Source: Chrysiogenes arsenatis DSM 11915 (lineage in GTDB: Bacteria > Chrysiogenota > Chrysiogenetes > Chrysiogenales > Chrysiogenaceae). Taken from it: a stretch of DNA of 64,000 bases. Position 1 is the stretch's first letter. Each line of letters opens with the position of its first letter. Below, piece after piece: positions 39,695 to 48,254 of the stretch. The position numbers were made by a program, and so were the translations under genes. The notes below the pieces were generated by a model. It did no database searches and was not told the DNA's origin. It was given only the letters and a program-made list of their open reading frames with translations. Where the stretch lies: positions 1 to 64,000 of the forward strand of contig NZ_AWNK01000008.1 in NCBI RefSeq assembly GCF_000469585.1. The letters run 5' to 3'.

Positions 39695-40486
39695 CTACGG
39701 GGCAAAAAGCCGCATAATAGTTGCAATAACATCGTGATAACGGCCAAAAACAGCCTCTAAAAAATATCGTATGGATGGCAAAAGAATTACCAACACCACA
39801 ATACCCAGGAAAATCTGGATCGGAATCCCCACCGTCAACAGGTTGATTTGCGGTGCCATCTTCCCGATAATCCCCATCGTCGCATGCTTGATCATAATAA
39901 TCACCATAATCGGTGCAGAAATCTGAAATCCAAGCACAAAAATCTGTCGCACCAGTTCGCCAAAAACTATGCTAAGCGGCCCGAGCCTCTCAAGGGAAAG
40001 CTCCCCCAATGGTAAGGTGCGGTAGCTTTCAAACAAGCCAAAGAGCACCCAATGGTGCGCATTGAACTCCAGAAAAAGTATCATAGCAAAGATATTGAGT
40101 ATCTGACCAATGATAGGCACCTGAATATTCGTCGTGGGATCAAGCACGTTCGACATACTCAGCCCGACCTGAAAACCGATAATATGCCCCGCAAACATCA
40201 CAATAGCGAAAACAAAACGACCCGCAAAACCTATCGCAGCGCCCAGCAACACTTCTTTCAAAATGATAAATAACAACGTCAGGAGATCCGGCGCAATCAC
40301 CACACTTTCCCGTGGAATGGAACTGAACGTCAGAATGACCAGCAACAGGCTTAATCCTGTTTTGACCGTTGCGGGCACTTGCTCGCTCCCAATAACCGGC
40401 ACCGCGGCCAAAAGCGCAAACGTGCGAATCAGAGCCAGCACAAAGATATAAATCTCTTCAATACTCAGCAGGGCGGGATCGAACAA
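39695..40486 (-). CDS. fliR: Flagellar export protein FliR
   Basis: Inner-membrane part of the flagellar type III export gate, 263 residues with about six transmembrane segments. The conserved GFQVGLSMSNVLDPTTNIQVP stretch in the middle identifies FliR. Translation begins with TTG at 40486 (LFDPALLS), six bases after fliQ; no ATG gives a full-length start. It follows fliP and fliQ in the usual order. Confidence 0.92.
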   Translation of the reverse strand: MFDPALLSIEEIYIFVLALIRTFALLAAVPVIGSEQVPATVKTGLSLLLVILTFSSIPRESVVIAPDLLTLLFIILKEVLLGAAIGFAGRFVFAIVMFAGHIIGFQVGLSMSNVLDPTTNIQVPIIGQILNIFAMILFLEFNAHHWVLFGLFESYRTLPLGELSLERLGPLSIVFGELVRQIFVLGFQISAPIMVIIMIKHATMGIIGKMAPQINLLTVGIPIQIFLGIVVLVILLPSIRYFLEAVFGRYHDVIATIMRLFAP

Positions 40487-40492
40487 GCGGCG

Positions 40493-40762
40493 TTACCTTA
40501 TGAGATCTGGGATGTTCGTGTAGTGGGTAATAGTAAATGCCGTCAGCATATTGATCATCCACGGCAACGCATACGCCAGACCGAGAATAACGACAACAAT
40601 CTTTGGGATAAACGTCAGGGTCATTTCCTGAATCTGTGTAGCCGCCTGAAAGATAGAGATAATTACCCCGGTAACCAATCCTAAAACCAACATTGGCGAG
40701 GCAATGAGCAGCGCAAGCGTGAGGGAGTGGATCAGTAAATCGGTTACGTACTCTGGACTCAT
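40493..40762 (-). CDS. fliQ: Flagellar export protein FliQ
   Basis: Small export-gate subunit of 89 residues with two transmembrane helices (about 15-38 and 52-75). The pattern SPMLVLGLVTGVIISIFQAA, then TQIQEMTLTFIPKI, is typical. I chose ATG 40762 (MSPEYVTDLL), with GGAGCGATGAC upstream inside the end of fliP; the open frame starts nine codons earlier within fliP. There is one base between the fliP stop and this start. Confidence 0.93.
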   Translation of the reverse strand: MSPEYVTDLLIHSLTLALLIASPMLVLGLVTGVIISIFQAATQIQEMTLTFIPKIVVVILGLAYALPWMINMLTAFTITHYTNIPDLIR

Positions 40763-40763
40763 G

Positions 40764-41558
40764 TCATCGCTCCACAAAGCTGCGTACAATGCTCGACATT
40801 ACCAGATTCCACCCATCAACCAGTACAAATAAAATCAGTTTGAATGGCAACGAAATCATCGCGGGAGGGAGCATCATCATCCCCATACTCATCAGCGTAC
40901 TCGCTACGACCATGTCGATAATCAAGAAAGGGATAAAAATCATAAATCCCATTTCAAACGCGGTTTTCAGTTCGCTGATCACAAACGCTGGAACAATCGT
41001 AAAGAAATCAACTTCGCTCTTATTGCGAGGTCGTTCCGCGCCACTAAAATGCACAAACAGCGCTAAATCTTTTTCGCGCGTATGCTTGAGCATGAATTCG
41101 CTCATCGGCTTGGAGGCATTTTCCAGCGCTTGCTGAGTCGTAATTTCATTCGCCAGATACGGTTGCAGCGCCACGCGATTTACTTCCGTAAATGTTGGCG
41201 TCATAATATAAAATGTCAAAAAAAGCGCCATGCCAACGATAATCTGGTTTGGTGGCTGCTGCATCGTCCCCAACGCCTGGCGTAAAAACCCAAGCACAAT
41301 AATAATACGGACAAATGACGTCATGAGCATCAAAATCGCCGGTGCCAGCGTCAGGATCGTCAGCATGAGAAGGATTTGTAATGTCACCGAAACACGATCA
41401 GGATCAGACGACGATTCGATCCCAAAGTTGATGACCGGCAGTGGTACAGGGTCAACCGCAAAAGCCACCAGTGGCACAAAGAACAGCAGCAGCCCAGCGA
41501 AAACAAGCCTACAGAGTACCACGGCGGTCATCCTTATCAGTCGTACTGCGTATGCCAT
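40764..41558 (-). CDS. fliP: Flagellar export protein FliP
   Basis: Core of the export gate, 264 residues. An N-terminal cleavable signal ends near VPLVAFA. After it come the periplasmic loop and four transmembrane helices with TSFVRIIIVLGFLRQALGT and PPNQIIVGMALFLTFYIM, both diagnostic. The first ATG at 41558 overlaps fliO by 50 bases; an internal ATG at 41531 would give a shorter, equally good signal sequence, so the exact start is open. Confidence 0.93.
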   Translation of the reverse strand: MAYAVRLIRMTAVVLCRLVFAGLLLFFVPLVAFAVDPVPLPVINFGIESSSDPDRVSVTLQILLMLTILTLAPAILMLMTSFVRIIIVLGFLRQALGTMQQPPNQIIVGMALFLTFYIMTPTFTEVNRVALQPYLANEITTQQALENASKPMSEFMLKHTREKDLALFVHFSGAERPRNKSEVDFFTIVPAFVISELKTAFEMGFMIFIPFLIIDMVVASTLMSMGMMMLPPAMISLPFKLILFVLVDGWNLVMSSIVRSFVER

Positions 41559-42387
41559 CCATCCGCTGCCGAATCATCTCTGCAACACCACTGGGGTTAT
41601 TGCGCGTAACCGCTTTGCGTAAGTAAGAAGAGAAGTTGACGTGCACACGCTGCTCATAGTGCTGAATTTGCGCCAGCTCTTTTTCGTCGCTCACTTCACG
41701 AACGAGGCACGCACCAGTATCCCATTCCAGAAAAACCATATAGCGATCAAACATTTCGATAATAAGGAGATTTTTCTTATTTCCGACCGGAGTGCGACCA
41801 ACGACCCGAATCCCCGACATGGCCAGCGGTGAGCCTGCTTGCCCGAGCTTACGCAGAAAAAGCGTCAGCCCGGCAAAGAGCAGTAAGACAATCCCGAGCG
41901 CCGCGAACATCCGCCAACTCCCCTCAAAGAGGGCAAGTTCTTCGTTCGGCGCTGCCAACGGAAGATAATCACTCACCTGATTGGCACTCAAAGGAGCCAT
42001 GCGGATTTCAAGTGCCTGACTGCTGGCCAGTGGACTGATGGCAACGCTCACCTGATCAAGCGAACGCTTGAGAGCGAGGGTGACACGCACACCACCAGCG
42101 GGGTCATCGGCAAAGGTAAGTGCCGAAAAGAAAATATCATCGACTTCATAACGCGCGCCGAGCACCGCCGCACGTCGATGAGACTCAAGATGAATTTCCA
42201 CTGTCTGCGTATGTGCATCTTGTTGCGCCGTGTAGTTCCCAATTGCTCCATCAACCTCAAGCCACACTTGGGAAATATCCTGTTCGCGCGTGTACTTTAC
42301 TCCGACAACATCGGCCAATACCCAAGAAGGGATCAAGCAACACAGCAACAGCAACCACCACAACCCAAAGAAGCGGTGCTGACTCAT
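41509..42387 (-). CDS. fliO: FliO-type flagellar assembly protein with AMIN-like N-terminal domain
   Basis: Encodes 292 residues, much longer than the 100-130 of E. coli FliO. Signal peptide 1-25. A periplasmic region (about 26-135) follows, whose pattern (VVGVKYTREQDISQVWLEV, then QTVEIHLES) resembles an AMIN domain. One transmembrane helix lies at about 160-177. The cytoplasmic FliO domain has IRVVGRTPVGNKKNLLIIEM. FliO helps assemble the FliP ring. AMIN-like domains bind cell-wall or periplasmic partners elsewhere; that role here is inference. It overlaps fliN by four bases. Confidence 0.82.
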   Translation of the reverse strand: MSQHRFFGLWWLLLLCCLIPSWVLADVVGVKYTREQDISQVWLEVDGAIGNYTAQQDAHTQTVEIHLESHRRAAVLGARYEVDDIFFSALTFADDPAGGVRVTLALKRSLDQVSVAISPLASSQALEIRMAPLSANQVSDYLPLAAPNEELALFEGSWRMFAALGIVLLLFAGLTLFLRKLGQAGSPLAMSGIRVVGRTPVGNKKNLLIIEMFDRYMVFLEWDTGACLVREVSDEKELAQIQHYEQRVHVNFSSYLRKAVTRNNPSGVAEMIRQRMDGIRSTTDKDDRRGTL

Positions 42388-42716
42388 GCGCGGTAAGCTC
42401 CTTCAAGGAGTTTTTCGAGAATCAAATCATCGTCAATAATGTCGGTGACACGAATAGCAAAGTTATCTTCAATAACCACCACTTCAGCGGTTGCCAGCAA
42501 GCGGTGATTTACCATCACATCCACCGATTCGCCCGCCGTTTTTCGCAACTCGACGATCGAGCCTTCTTTAAGGTCAAGAATCTCACGCAAACTCAGCGAA
42601 CGCCGCCCAAGCTCTACATCAAGAGCAAAACGGATGTCGCCGTACCACTGTAACTTACGGGCAACCTCTTCGTTTTCCTGCTGAGAAAGCTGAAATGACT
42701 TGCGGGGTACGGCCAC
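42384..42716 (-). CDS. fliN: Flagellar motor switch protein FliN
   Basis: C-ring protein of 110 residues with one SpoA domain at about 30-105: FALDVELGRRSLSLREIL, LKEGSIVELRKTAGE, and VVVIEDNFAIRVTDI. It starts with GTG at 42716, which shares one base with the fliL stop (TAGTG). The usual fliM gene between fliL and fliN is absent here. The N-terminal 25 residues lack the conserved FliM features, so this is FliN and not a merged FliM. Confidence 0.92.
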   Translation of the reverse strand: MAVPRKSFQLSQQENEEVARKLQWYGDIRFALDVELGRRSLSLREILDLKEGSIVELRKTAGESVDVMVNHRLLATAEVVVIEDNFAIRVTDIIDDDLILEKLLEGAYRA

Positions 42717-43222
42717 TACTGCACCACAAATTCGGTAAAATAGACGCGGCGAATACTACCGCTTGTCAAAAACGCATTGACCCGAGCAACGATTTCCGAA
42801 CGCAGACGAAGCTTCCCCTGCGAAGTCGAGATATCTTCATAGGTTTTACTCGATAGAATCGTCAGAATAGCATCGCGCAACTGCGGCATCCGCCGGTCTA
42901 GCTCCGCTGTCATCTTTGGATTATCAAGCTCCATCTGCATCGTTACCTTTAAGTAACGCTTCCCAAGCGGGTTGGCCAAGTTGACAATAAACGTGTCAAT
43001 AGGAAATGTTTGGCCAATCTCCATTGACTCTGTTGGTACCGTCTTTCTGAGTGCCGCTGCAGGATCCTCTTCTGGCGCAGGCTTACTCGAAAACAGAAAG
43101 AAATAGGCCGCAGCTCCACCACCCACAAGCAATAGCACGACAACAATAATGATGATGAGCATTTTTTTCGATTTTTTCGGCTTCTCTCCGCCTTCTTTTT
43201 CCTCTTTTTCTTCGTCTGCCAT
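42716..43222 (-). CDS. fliL: Flagellar basal body protein FliL
   Basis: Inner-membrane protein that surrounds the stator; 168 residues. A highly charged cytoplasmic tail (1-20, Glu/Lys-rich) leads to one transmembrane helix (about 21-43) and a periplasmic domain with FIVNLANPLGKRYLKVTMQME and RLRSEIVARVNAFL, both typical of FliL. GAGGATTC lies upstream. It comes after motB by 47 bases and overlaps fliN by one base. Confidence 0.93.
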   Translation of the reverse strand: MADEEKEEKEGGEKPKKSKKMLIIIIVVVLLLVGGGAAAYFFLFSSKPAPEEDPAAALRKTVPTESMEIGQTFPIDTFIVNLANPLGKRYLKVTMQMELDNPKMTAELDRRMPQLRDAILTILSSKTYEDISTSQGKLRLRSEIVARVNAFLTSGSIRRVYFTEFVVQ

Positions 43223-43269
43223 GACAGAATCCTCCTTGTGTTTACTATCGGCGTGCCGAATTACGGATA

Positions 43270-44028
43270 TTATTGATCCAAAAGTTGGCGCAACTGCCGC
43301 ACATCGTCGGCATCTTTGCGATCAGAACCCAGAAAATAGACCTCAACGCGCCGATTTTTGGTTCGATTCGCTTCGGTGATATTCGGTACTGCGGGCTTGA
43401 ACTCGCCATATCCCGCGGCACTAAAGAGACGCGGATCTAAATTGCGCCCCTGAACAAAATACTTCACGACATTCACGCCACGCGCCGTCGAAAGTTCCCA
43501 GTTAGACGCATAGGTCGAACGCACCTGCACGTTGTCAGTGTGCCCTTCTACGCGAATTTTCCGTTTGGAATTATTAATAATCCCCGCAAGGCGATCAAGC
43601 ACGGGGAATGCCGCCGGTTTGAGATCGGCACTGCCGCGATCGAACAGTAGCCCTTCGGCAAGGGTAACTTTTACCCCTTCGTTTTCCATATCCTTTTCAA
43701 CCTGAAGTTCATCCTGCAAGCCAGTCACTTCAGCCAACTCTTTAATGGCGTTGATGGTTTCTTCCATCTCAATTTCTTCAATATCCTGAATCATGGCTGT
43801 TACGATGATGGGTTGTTTGGAAACTTCGGTATTTCGCCCTGCCTCAAGTACGCCAAGGGCTGACTTCAGGGAGCCAAGCGATTCCACGATTTTAATTTTA
43901 TCCAGTGTCGCCATAGAAAGCAGGAGTACGAAAAAGCAGAGTAAGAGACTCATAAGATCGCCAAACGTCGCAAGCCATGCGGGAGCACCAGGGACGCATT
44001 CGGGACATTTGCACTTCTTTTTTCCCAT
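43270..44028 (-). CDS. motB: Flagellar motor stator protein MotB
   Basis: Stator subunit of 252 residues that anchors the motor to peptidoglycan. The proton-binding aspartate is D24 in TFGDLMSLLL within the only transmembrane helix; a Cys-rich start (CKCPEC at 6-11) precedes it. The C-terminal OmpA-like domain has VEGHTDNVQVRSTYASNWEL. The ATG shares one base with the motA stop (TAATG). D24 points to a proton-driven motor if the usual rule for neighbours holds; sodium use cannot be excluded. Confidence 0.94.
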   Translation of the reverse strand: MGKKKCKCPECVPGAPAWLATFGDLMSLLLCFFVLLLSMATLDKIKIVESLGSLKSALGVLEAGRNTEVSKQPIIVTAMIQDIEEIEMEETINAIKELAEVTGLQDELQVEKDMENEGVKVTLAEGLLFDRGSADLKPAAFPVLDRLAGIINNSKRKIRVEGHTDNVQVRSTYASNWELSTARGVNVVKYFVQGRNLDPRLFSAAGYGEFKPAVPNITEANRTKNRRVEVYFLGSDRKDADDVRQLRQLLDQ

Positions 44029-44792
44029 TATTCAAACTGACTCTTTCGTTGTGCCGGAGCAAGGTAGGAGTTGAGCTTCTGTTCCACAATTCGCGGGTTG
44101 TCACCCGCCTGAATCGACATAATACCGTTAATAACAATTGTTTTAATCAACGCTTCTTCGCCTGTCCGTTCTTTCAACTTCCCCGCTAGCGGCAGGGCAA
44201 ACATATTGGCAAGCATCGCACCGTACATCGTCGTTAAAAGAGCAACCGCCATGGACGGCCCGATAGACGATGGGTCATCCATCGACTGCAGCATCGCAAC
44301 CAGCCCAACAAGCGTCCCAATCATCCCCATCGCTGGAGCGTACGTTCCCATACACTCCAGTATGCCAACACCTGACTTGTGACGGCTGGCAATATATTCG
44401 AGTTCCGTTTCAAGGATAGTATTCACCAATTCAGGGTCAGTTCCATCAACTGCGAGCTTAATCCCGTTTTTCAGGAAATTATCTTCTACTTCCTCAGCAG
44501 CCGTTTCCAGCGCCAAAATCCCATCGCGACGGGCGCGCGTGGCGAAATCAACCATCCGCGCAATGACGGCTGAAGGATCTTCACCCTTATAGAAAAAAGA
44601 GTTTTTAATAACCGACATCACGCTCGTTACTTGCGCCAGCGGATAGGCCATCAACGTCACGCCCATTGTCCCGCCAAAAACAATCAACACTGAAGGGATA
44701 TCAATGTAAATTCCTATCCGGCCACCAAGCACCATCGCCATAATAACGAGTGCGTACGCGACCACAAGCCCTACGAGCGTTGCTATATCCAC
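44028..44792 (-). CDS. motA: Flagellar motor stator protein MotA
   Basis: Stator channel subunit of 254 residues with four transmembrane helices; helices 3 and 4 carry GTYAPAMGMIGTLVGLV and AVALLTTMYGAMLAN. The cytoplasmic loop between helices 2 and 3 contains the charged residues that contact FliG. It starts with GTG at 44792 behind GGGAGGGAAT. It is the first gene of the minus-strand motA-motB-fliL-fliN-fliO-fliP-fliQ-fliR run, which reads from the promoter at 44841-44869. Confidence 0.95.
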   Translation of the reverse strand: MDIATLVGLVVAYALVIMAMVLGGRIGIYIDIPSVLIVFGGTMGVTLMAYPLAQVTSVMSVIKNSFFYKGEDPSAVIARMVDFATRARRDGILALETAAEEVEDNFLKNGIKLAVDGTDPELVNTILETELEYIASRHKSGVGILECMGTYAPAMGMIGTLVGLVAMLQSMDDPSSIGPSMAVALLTTMYGAMLANMFALPLAGKLKERTGEEALIKTIVINGIMSIQAGDNPRIVEQKLNSYLAPAQRKSQFE

Positions 44793-44840
44793 AGATTCCC
44801 TCCCGTGTACTGAACAGGCTTACAAAATTGTTCAAGCGAT

Positions 44841-44869
44841 TTTTTAGCAAAGAACCCGTCTATCGTCAA
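44841..44869 (-). promoter_or_regulatory. Promoter of the motA-fliR operon
   Basis: On the minus strand TTGACG (44864-44869) and TAAAAA (44841-44846) are 17 bases apart, with TTTGC directly before the -10, about 49 bases ahead of the motA GTG. It is nearly identical to the tRNA-Asn promoter. No sigma-54 or sigma-28 element is apparent in this gap (44793-44947). Confidence 0.65.
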
Positions 44870-44947
44870 TCAGAATACCGTTTTGTACAAATCCCAGCGA
44901 AAGCGACACGTTATTGTTCAGGACAAAGAGCAAAAATGACAGAAAAA

Positions 44948-46210
44948 CTACATGCGCGGTTTGCTCGCATTTTGCTGCAGGTTACGCGCCCAAATAAAAC
45001 TTTCGAGTTGCACGCGGTTAATCGCTTCAGGGTTTAGCCCAAGATCGGCACTCAACGTGCGCACAACATCAAGCCGCTCTTCTTCTAGTGCCTCATTCAG
45101 ATCAAGCAGCTTCCCGATAACCCCGTCCCGCTTGAGCACTGCCGATTCGATTTCTTTATCAATCGAGATAGACTGAAAGATTTTTTCGAGTGAATGCCCC
45201 AAAATAACATCGGCCAACGAAAGGAATCCCGCAAAAAACGCCTTTTCGGCAACACCCGGCAACCTCTTACCGGAGATATTGCCTGCCAGAAGCTCCATAC
45301 AACGCGCACGCATCAGGCAAATCTGAAGCACCGGATGCACATCTTTGTAGAGCTTTTTCGGCCCCGCATGCAACATAAGCATCAGCCAACTGGCGAGTTG
45401 CTTACGGCCAATCAAAGCGAGCGCTTGCCGAATCGATGAAATATTCTGGCGAATGGAAAATACCGCTGAGTTGATAAAACGCAAAAGGCTATAATTAAGT
45501 TCTGGACTGGTCACAAAAAACTTTTCCAGCTTGCGGATATCAATATCCTCCGCAAGTTCTTTAAGAATACGAATCAGATCCAGCTTTGCCGGCTCAATGC
45601 CCCCAGCCTGCAAAACGGTAGGACGGGCAATAAAATATCCCTGGAAGTAGTCACACCCCAGCCCCGCGCAAAAATCAAACTCTTCGTGCGTCTCTATTTT
45701 TTCGGCAAGAACTTTAAAGCCGAGCGTTTTTAGTTTGGGAATCCCTGCTATCAACTGTTCGCGCGTGTTTTTTCGCACATCAACTTTAATAATCGAAAGA
45801 TGACCCATCACCGGAGCGAATCGCTCGTGGAAATCATCTTCTAGAATACAATCGTCGAGCGCAAAGCTAAAGCCAGCATCAGCATACTGCCGCACTAAAT
45901 CTGCCGTCATGGACGTCATCGGCGTATTTTCCAAAATTTCGAGGATAAACTGATCGTGGGGGAGAATTTCGACACAACCCTCAGCCAGCACCTCGTGATT
46001 GACGTTGATAAACCCGACTTTATCGCCAATCGTTTCCTGCATACCCAGGTTAACAATGGAGTTGACCAGCACACGCGCCGTAGCGGCCAAGTCGTCCCAG
46101 ATTTCACCGGCAGCATTGTTTTCGGTCGAGCGAAACAGCAACTCATAGCCATACACATCCTGTTGCCGGTCTACGATTTGCTGAATACCAAGGTAAAGGT
46201 GATCATCCAT
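44948..46210 (-). CDS. EAL-like/HDOD signalling protein (YuxH type)
   Basis: Encodes 420 residues in two domains. Residues 1-200 form an EAL-type fold in which the motif reads ELL (VYGYELLFRS) and several catalytic acids seem changed (ALDDCILEDDF), so c-di-GMP hydrolysis is doubtful. Residues 215-400 form an HDOD domain (LNYSLLRFINSAVFSIR, then ALALIGRKQLASWLMLM), common in signalling proteins without catalysis. The combination is the YuxH family. It lies next to the motor operon, so a role in motility or c-di-GMP sensing is plausible. The ribosome site is AAGGACG. Confidence 0.82.
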   Translation of the reverse strand: MDDHLYLGIQQIVDRQQDVYGYELLFRSTENNAAGEIWDDLAATARVLVNSIVNLGMQETIGDKVGFINVNHEVLAEGCVEILPHDQFILEILENTPMTSMTADLVRQYADAGFSFALDDCILEDDFHERFAPVMGHLSIIKVDVRKNTREQLIAGIPKLKTLGFKVLAEKIETHEEFDFCAGLGCDYFQGYFIARPTVLQAGGIEPAKLDLIRILKELAEDIDIRKLEKFFVTSPELNYSLLRFINSAVFSIRQNISSIRQALALIGRKQLASWLMLMLHAGPKKLYKDVHPVLQICLMRARCMELLAGNISGKRLPGVAEKAFFAGFLSLADVILGHSLEKIFQSISIDKEIESAVLKRDGVIGKLLDLNEALEEERLDVVRTLSADLGLNPEAINRVQLESFIWARNLQQNASKPRM

Positions 46211-46289
46211 GTGTTTGACGTCCTTCTCAGTGCGCTATATTTTCGCAAAACACGCATTACAATCGCGCCGACAATACCAGAAATCCTTC

Positions 46290-47285
46290 TCAGTGAGATA
46301 GTATATTTTTTGATTCCCCATTCGGCACCGGCCACAAAAATGCACCACGCTCGAAAAATGCCCGCACCTGTTCAATGCTTTGGGACGACTTACGCACCAC
46401 TGACTCTTCGGTATTGAACGCATTATGCGGCGTAAAAATAACCTGTTGTCGCTTTTGCAAAGCCAACGTTGCCACAACCGACGCATCCGTCGACACCTTC
46501 CCGCCCCGCAGACAACCCGCCAAAGCACTTTCGGCATCGTACACATCAAGCGCTATACCACCGAGGATTCCACGTTCATGCGCTGCCAATAAAGCCGCCG
46601 GTGGCGATAATTCGCCGCGAGAAATATTGACAAAAACGGCTCCCGGTCGGCACTGGCGCCAAAAATCATCAGAAAAATACCCCTGATTCTCTTGAGTCAG
46701 ATTCATAGCACAAACCAGAATATCCGCCTGCGCCGCCGCATACTCCGGCGCGACATACTCCACATCGTCGTGCCGCTGTACAATATCAACCCCCAGCACC
46801 CGCATATCCAGCCCACGACCAATCCTGAGCACTTCGTACCCGATATTGCCTACCCCGAACACGGCCAACGTTTTTCCCGCAGTTTCACGCCCCGTCAACC
46901 CATCACGGTAAAACGTATGGAACTGCGCTTGCTGGCGTGGCAAAAGACGCAACAGCGCCATCCACAACAGCATCGCCTGCTCCGCCACCGCACGATGGCA
47001 ATAAAGCGGCAAATAGCCAGCTGGCACTGCCACACCACTCTCCTGACGATAGCGCAAGACATGATCATACCCCGTAGAGCGGGTCAAAATGCCCTGTAGC
47101 CCTTGTGCCCACCCAAGCGGAATCTGCGACTGAGTGCGTACACTGATAAGCGCCGCCGGAGCCACCGCGTGACCAATTTCCTGCGGCGTCGCCGCCGTAA
47201 AACCCGCGCAGATCGTATCTGGCAAAAAAGAATGCAGGGCAGATTCCTCTTCTGCAAATGCTTCGTAAAAGTATACATCGAACAT
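46290..47285 (-). CDS. D-isomer-specific 2-hydroxyacid dehydrogenase
   Basis: Encodes 331 residues, NAD-dependent. The Rossmann motif is AVFGVGNIGYEV near residue 145, and later come VNISRGELSPPAALL and the active-site histidine in FTPHNAFNTEE. The overall form resembles D-lactate dehydrogenase/phosphoglycerate dehydrogenase relatives; the substrate is not evident. I chose ATG 47285 (MFDVYFYE), with GAGG seven bases upstream; two ATGs slightly upstream lie too close to that site. It stands alone with a 79-base gap to the HDOD gene. Confidence 0.82.
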   Translation of the reverse strand: MFDVYFYEAFAEEESALHSFLPDTICAGFTAATPQEIGHAVAPAALISVRTQSQIPLGWAQGLQGILTRSTGYDHVLRYRQESGVAVPAGYLPLYCHRAVAEQAMLLWMALLRLLPRQQAQFHTFYRDGLTGRETAGKTLAVFGVGNIGYEVLRIGRGLDMRVLGVDIVQRHDDVEYVAPEYAAAQADILVCAMNLTQENQGYFSDDFWRQCRPGAVFVNISRGELSPPAALLAAHERGILGGIALDVYDAESALAGCLRGGKVSTDASVVATLALQKRQQVIFTPHNAFNTEESVVRKSSQSIEQVRAFFERGAFLWPVPNGESKNILSH

Positions 47286-47369
47286 GTTCATACCTCGTAA
47301 GTCGTGCAAAATATTTAGTAAAAACAGTCATAAAGCATGGAATTTTTTTTGGAAAGTGAATTTATTCTA

Positions 47370-47398
47370 GTGACATTCTATTTTTTATCTGCTACATA
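47370..47398 (+). promoter_or_regulatory. Promoter of the RRM protein gene
   Basis: GTGACA (47370-47375) and TACATA (47393-47398) are 17 bases apart, with CTGC before the -10. This leaves a leader of about 90 bases before the ATG at 47498, a length often seen for cold-regulated RNA-binding proteins. The rest of 47286-47497 shows no gene. Confidence 0.5.
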
Positions 47399-47497
47399 CC
47401 AGCAATCCGATGCTCAGCCTTTTCAGATCGGTCTGCCTTTGTAGACAGTTCAAGACGAAAGATCAGCGCGGGAATTTTTTTTAGGAGACGATGTTTT

Positions 47498-47767
47498 ATG
47501 AAGTCTATTTATGTTGGAAACTTGCCTTTTAGCGCGTATGAAGAAGACATTCGTGAACTGTTTGCAGAATTTGGCGAAGTACTCTCTGTTAAGTTAATCA
47601 GCGATCGCGAAACTGGCCGTCCGCGCGGTTTTGGTTTTGTCGAAATGGAAGATGACGATGCTAAGAATGCCGTTGCTGCACTTGATGGCGCTAACTTCGG
47701 TGGCCGCGCACTCAAAGTAAACGAAGCTCGTGAGCGTGAGCCACGTCCACGTCGCAACAACTGGTAA
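47498..47767 (+). CDS. RRM-domain RNA-binding protein
   Basis: Encodes 89 residues: one RNA recognition motif followed by a short Arg-rich tail (EREPRPRRNNW). RNP2 is IYVGNL at 4-9 and RNP1 is RGFGFVEM at 43-50, both with the aromatic residues that stack on RNA. Such single-RRM proteins are cold-induced RNA chaperones in cyanobacteria and other groups. TTTAGGAGACG precedes the ATG. It is a one-gene unit with its own promoter and terminator. Confidence 0.92.
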   Translation: MKSIYVGNLPFSAYEEDIRELFAEFGEVLSVKLISDRETGRPRGFGFVEMEDDDAKNAVAALDGANFGGRALKVNEAREREPRPRRNNW

Positions 47768-47785
47768 GCTGCTAACGCACTAACC

Positions 47786-47818
47786 AAAGCCCTGAGGGAT
47801 TTCCCTCAGGGCTTTTTT
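47786..47818 (+). terminator. Terminator after the RRM gene
   Basis: AAAGCCCTGAGGG (47786-47798) pairs with CCCTCAGGGCTTT (47803-47815) around ATTT, followed by further T to 47818. A perfect 13-base stem and T-run make this a strong intrinsic terminator. Confidence 0.93.
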
Positions 47819-47843
47819 ATTTACGTTATGATGGAGTCAATTC

Positions 47844-48254
47844 ATGCAATGGAAAGCCCTTCTTTTCCCGACCCATAATCGCACTTTTTACGGACAGCAC
47901 TATGCACGAATGTTCTTCCGCGCCCTTCACCTCTGGACAGTAGCGATATCCGTTGGCGCTTACCTCTACGAAGTACCGTATGAATCGTGGTACTGGTTTC
48001 ACCAACTCTGCATCGTCAGCGGATTCGCCTTGATGGGGCTGGAAATCTGGACTAATGGTTCATATCTTGTACAAATTCGCTGCCATCTGATTGTGATCAA
48101 GGTCGCATTTCTCTCGTTCCTTCACCCGTGGTATCCCGCACCACTCTGGTTTCTCGGAGCCATTTTCCTTGCATCGGTGTTTATCTCGCACGCCCCCGGC
48201 AACGTCCGCCACTACTCACTGTGGCATCGCAAACGGATGGATTTTTTGAGCTAA
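47844..48254 (+). CDS. Membrane protein of unknown function
   Basis: Encodes 136 residues with about three to four transmembrane segments (near 25-42, 55-70, 80-92 and 98-115). Many aromatic and histidine residues lie at the membrane boundaries (FHQLC, HPWYPAPLW, RHYSLWH). I do not recognise the family. No strong ribosome site is visible (TGGAGTCAATTC). It begins 26 bases after the RRM terminator and ends one base before the convergent small gene. Confidence 0.55.
   Translation: MQWKALLFPTHNRTFYGQHYARMFFRALHLWTVAISVGAYLYEVPYESWYWFHQLCIVSGFALMGLEIWTNGSYLVQIRCHLIVIKVAFLSFLHPWYPAPLWFLGAIFLASVFISHAPGNVRHYSLWHRKRMDFLS

Noticed and set aside
44793-44947. Sigma-28 or sigma-54 promoter before motA
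   Set aside because: I find no convincing element of either class; a housekeeping-type promoter is present instead.
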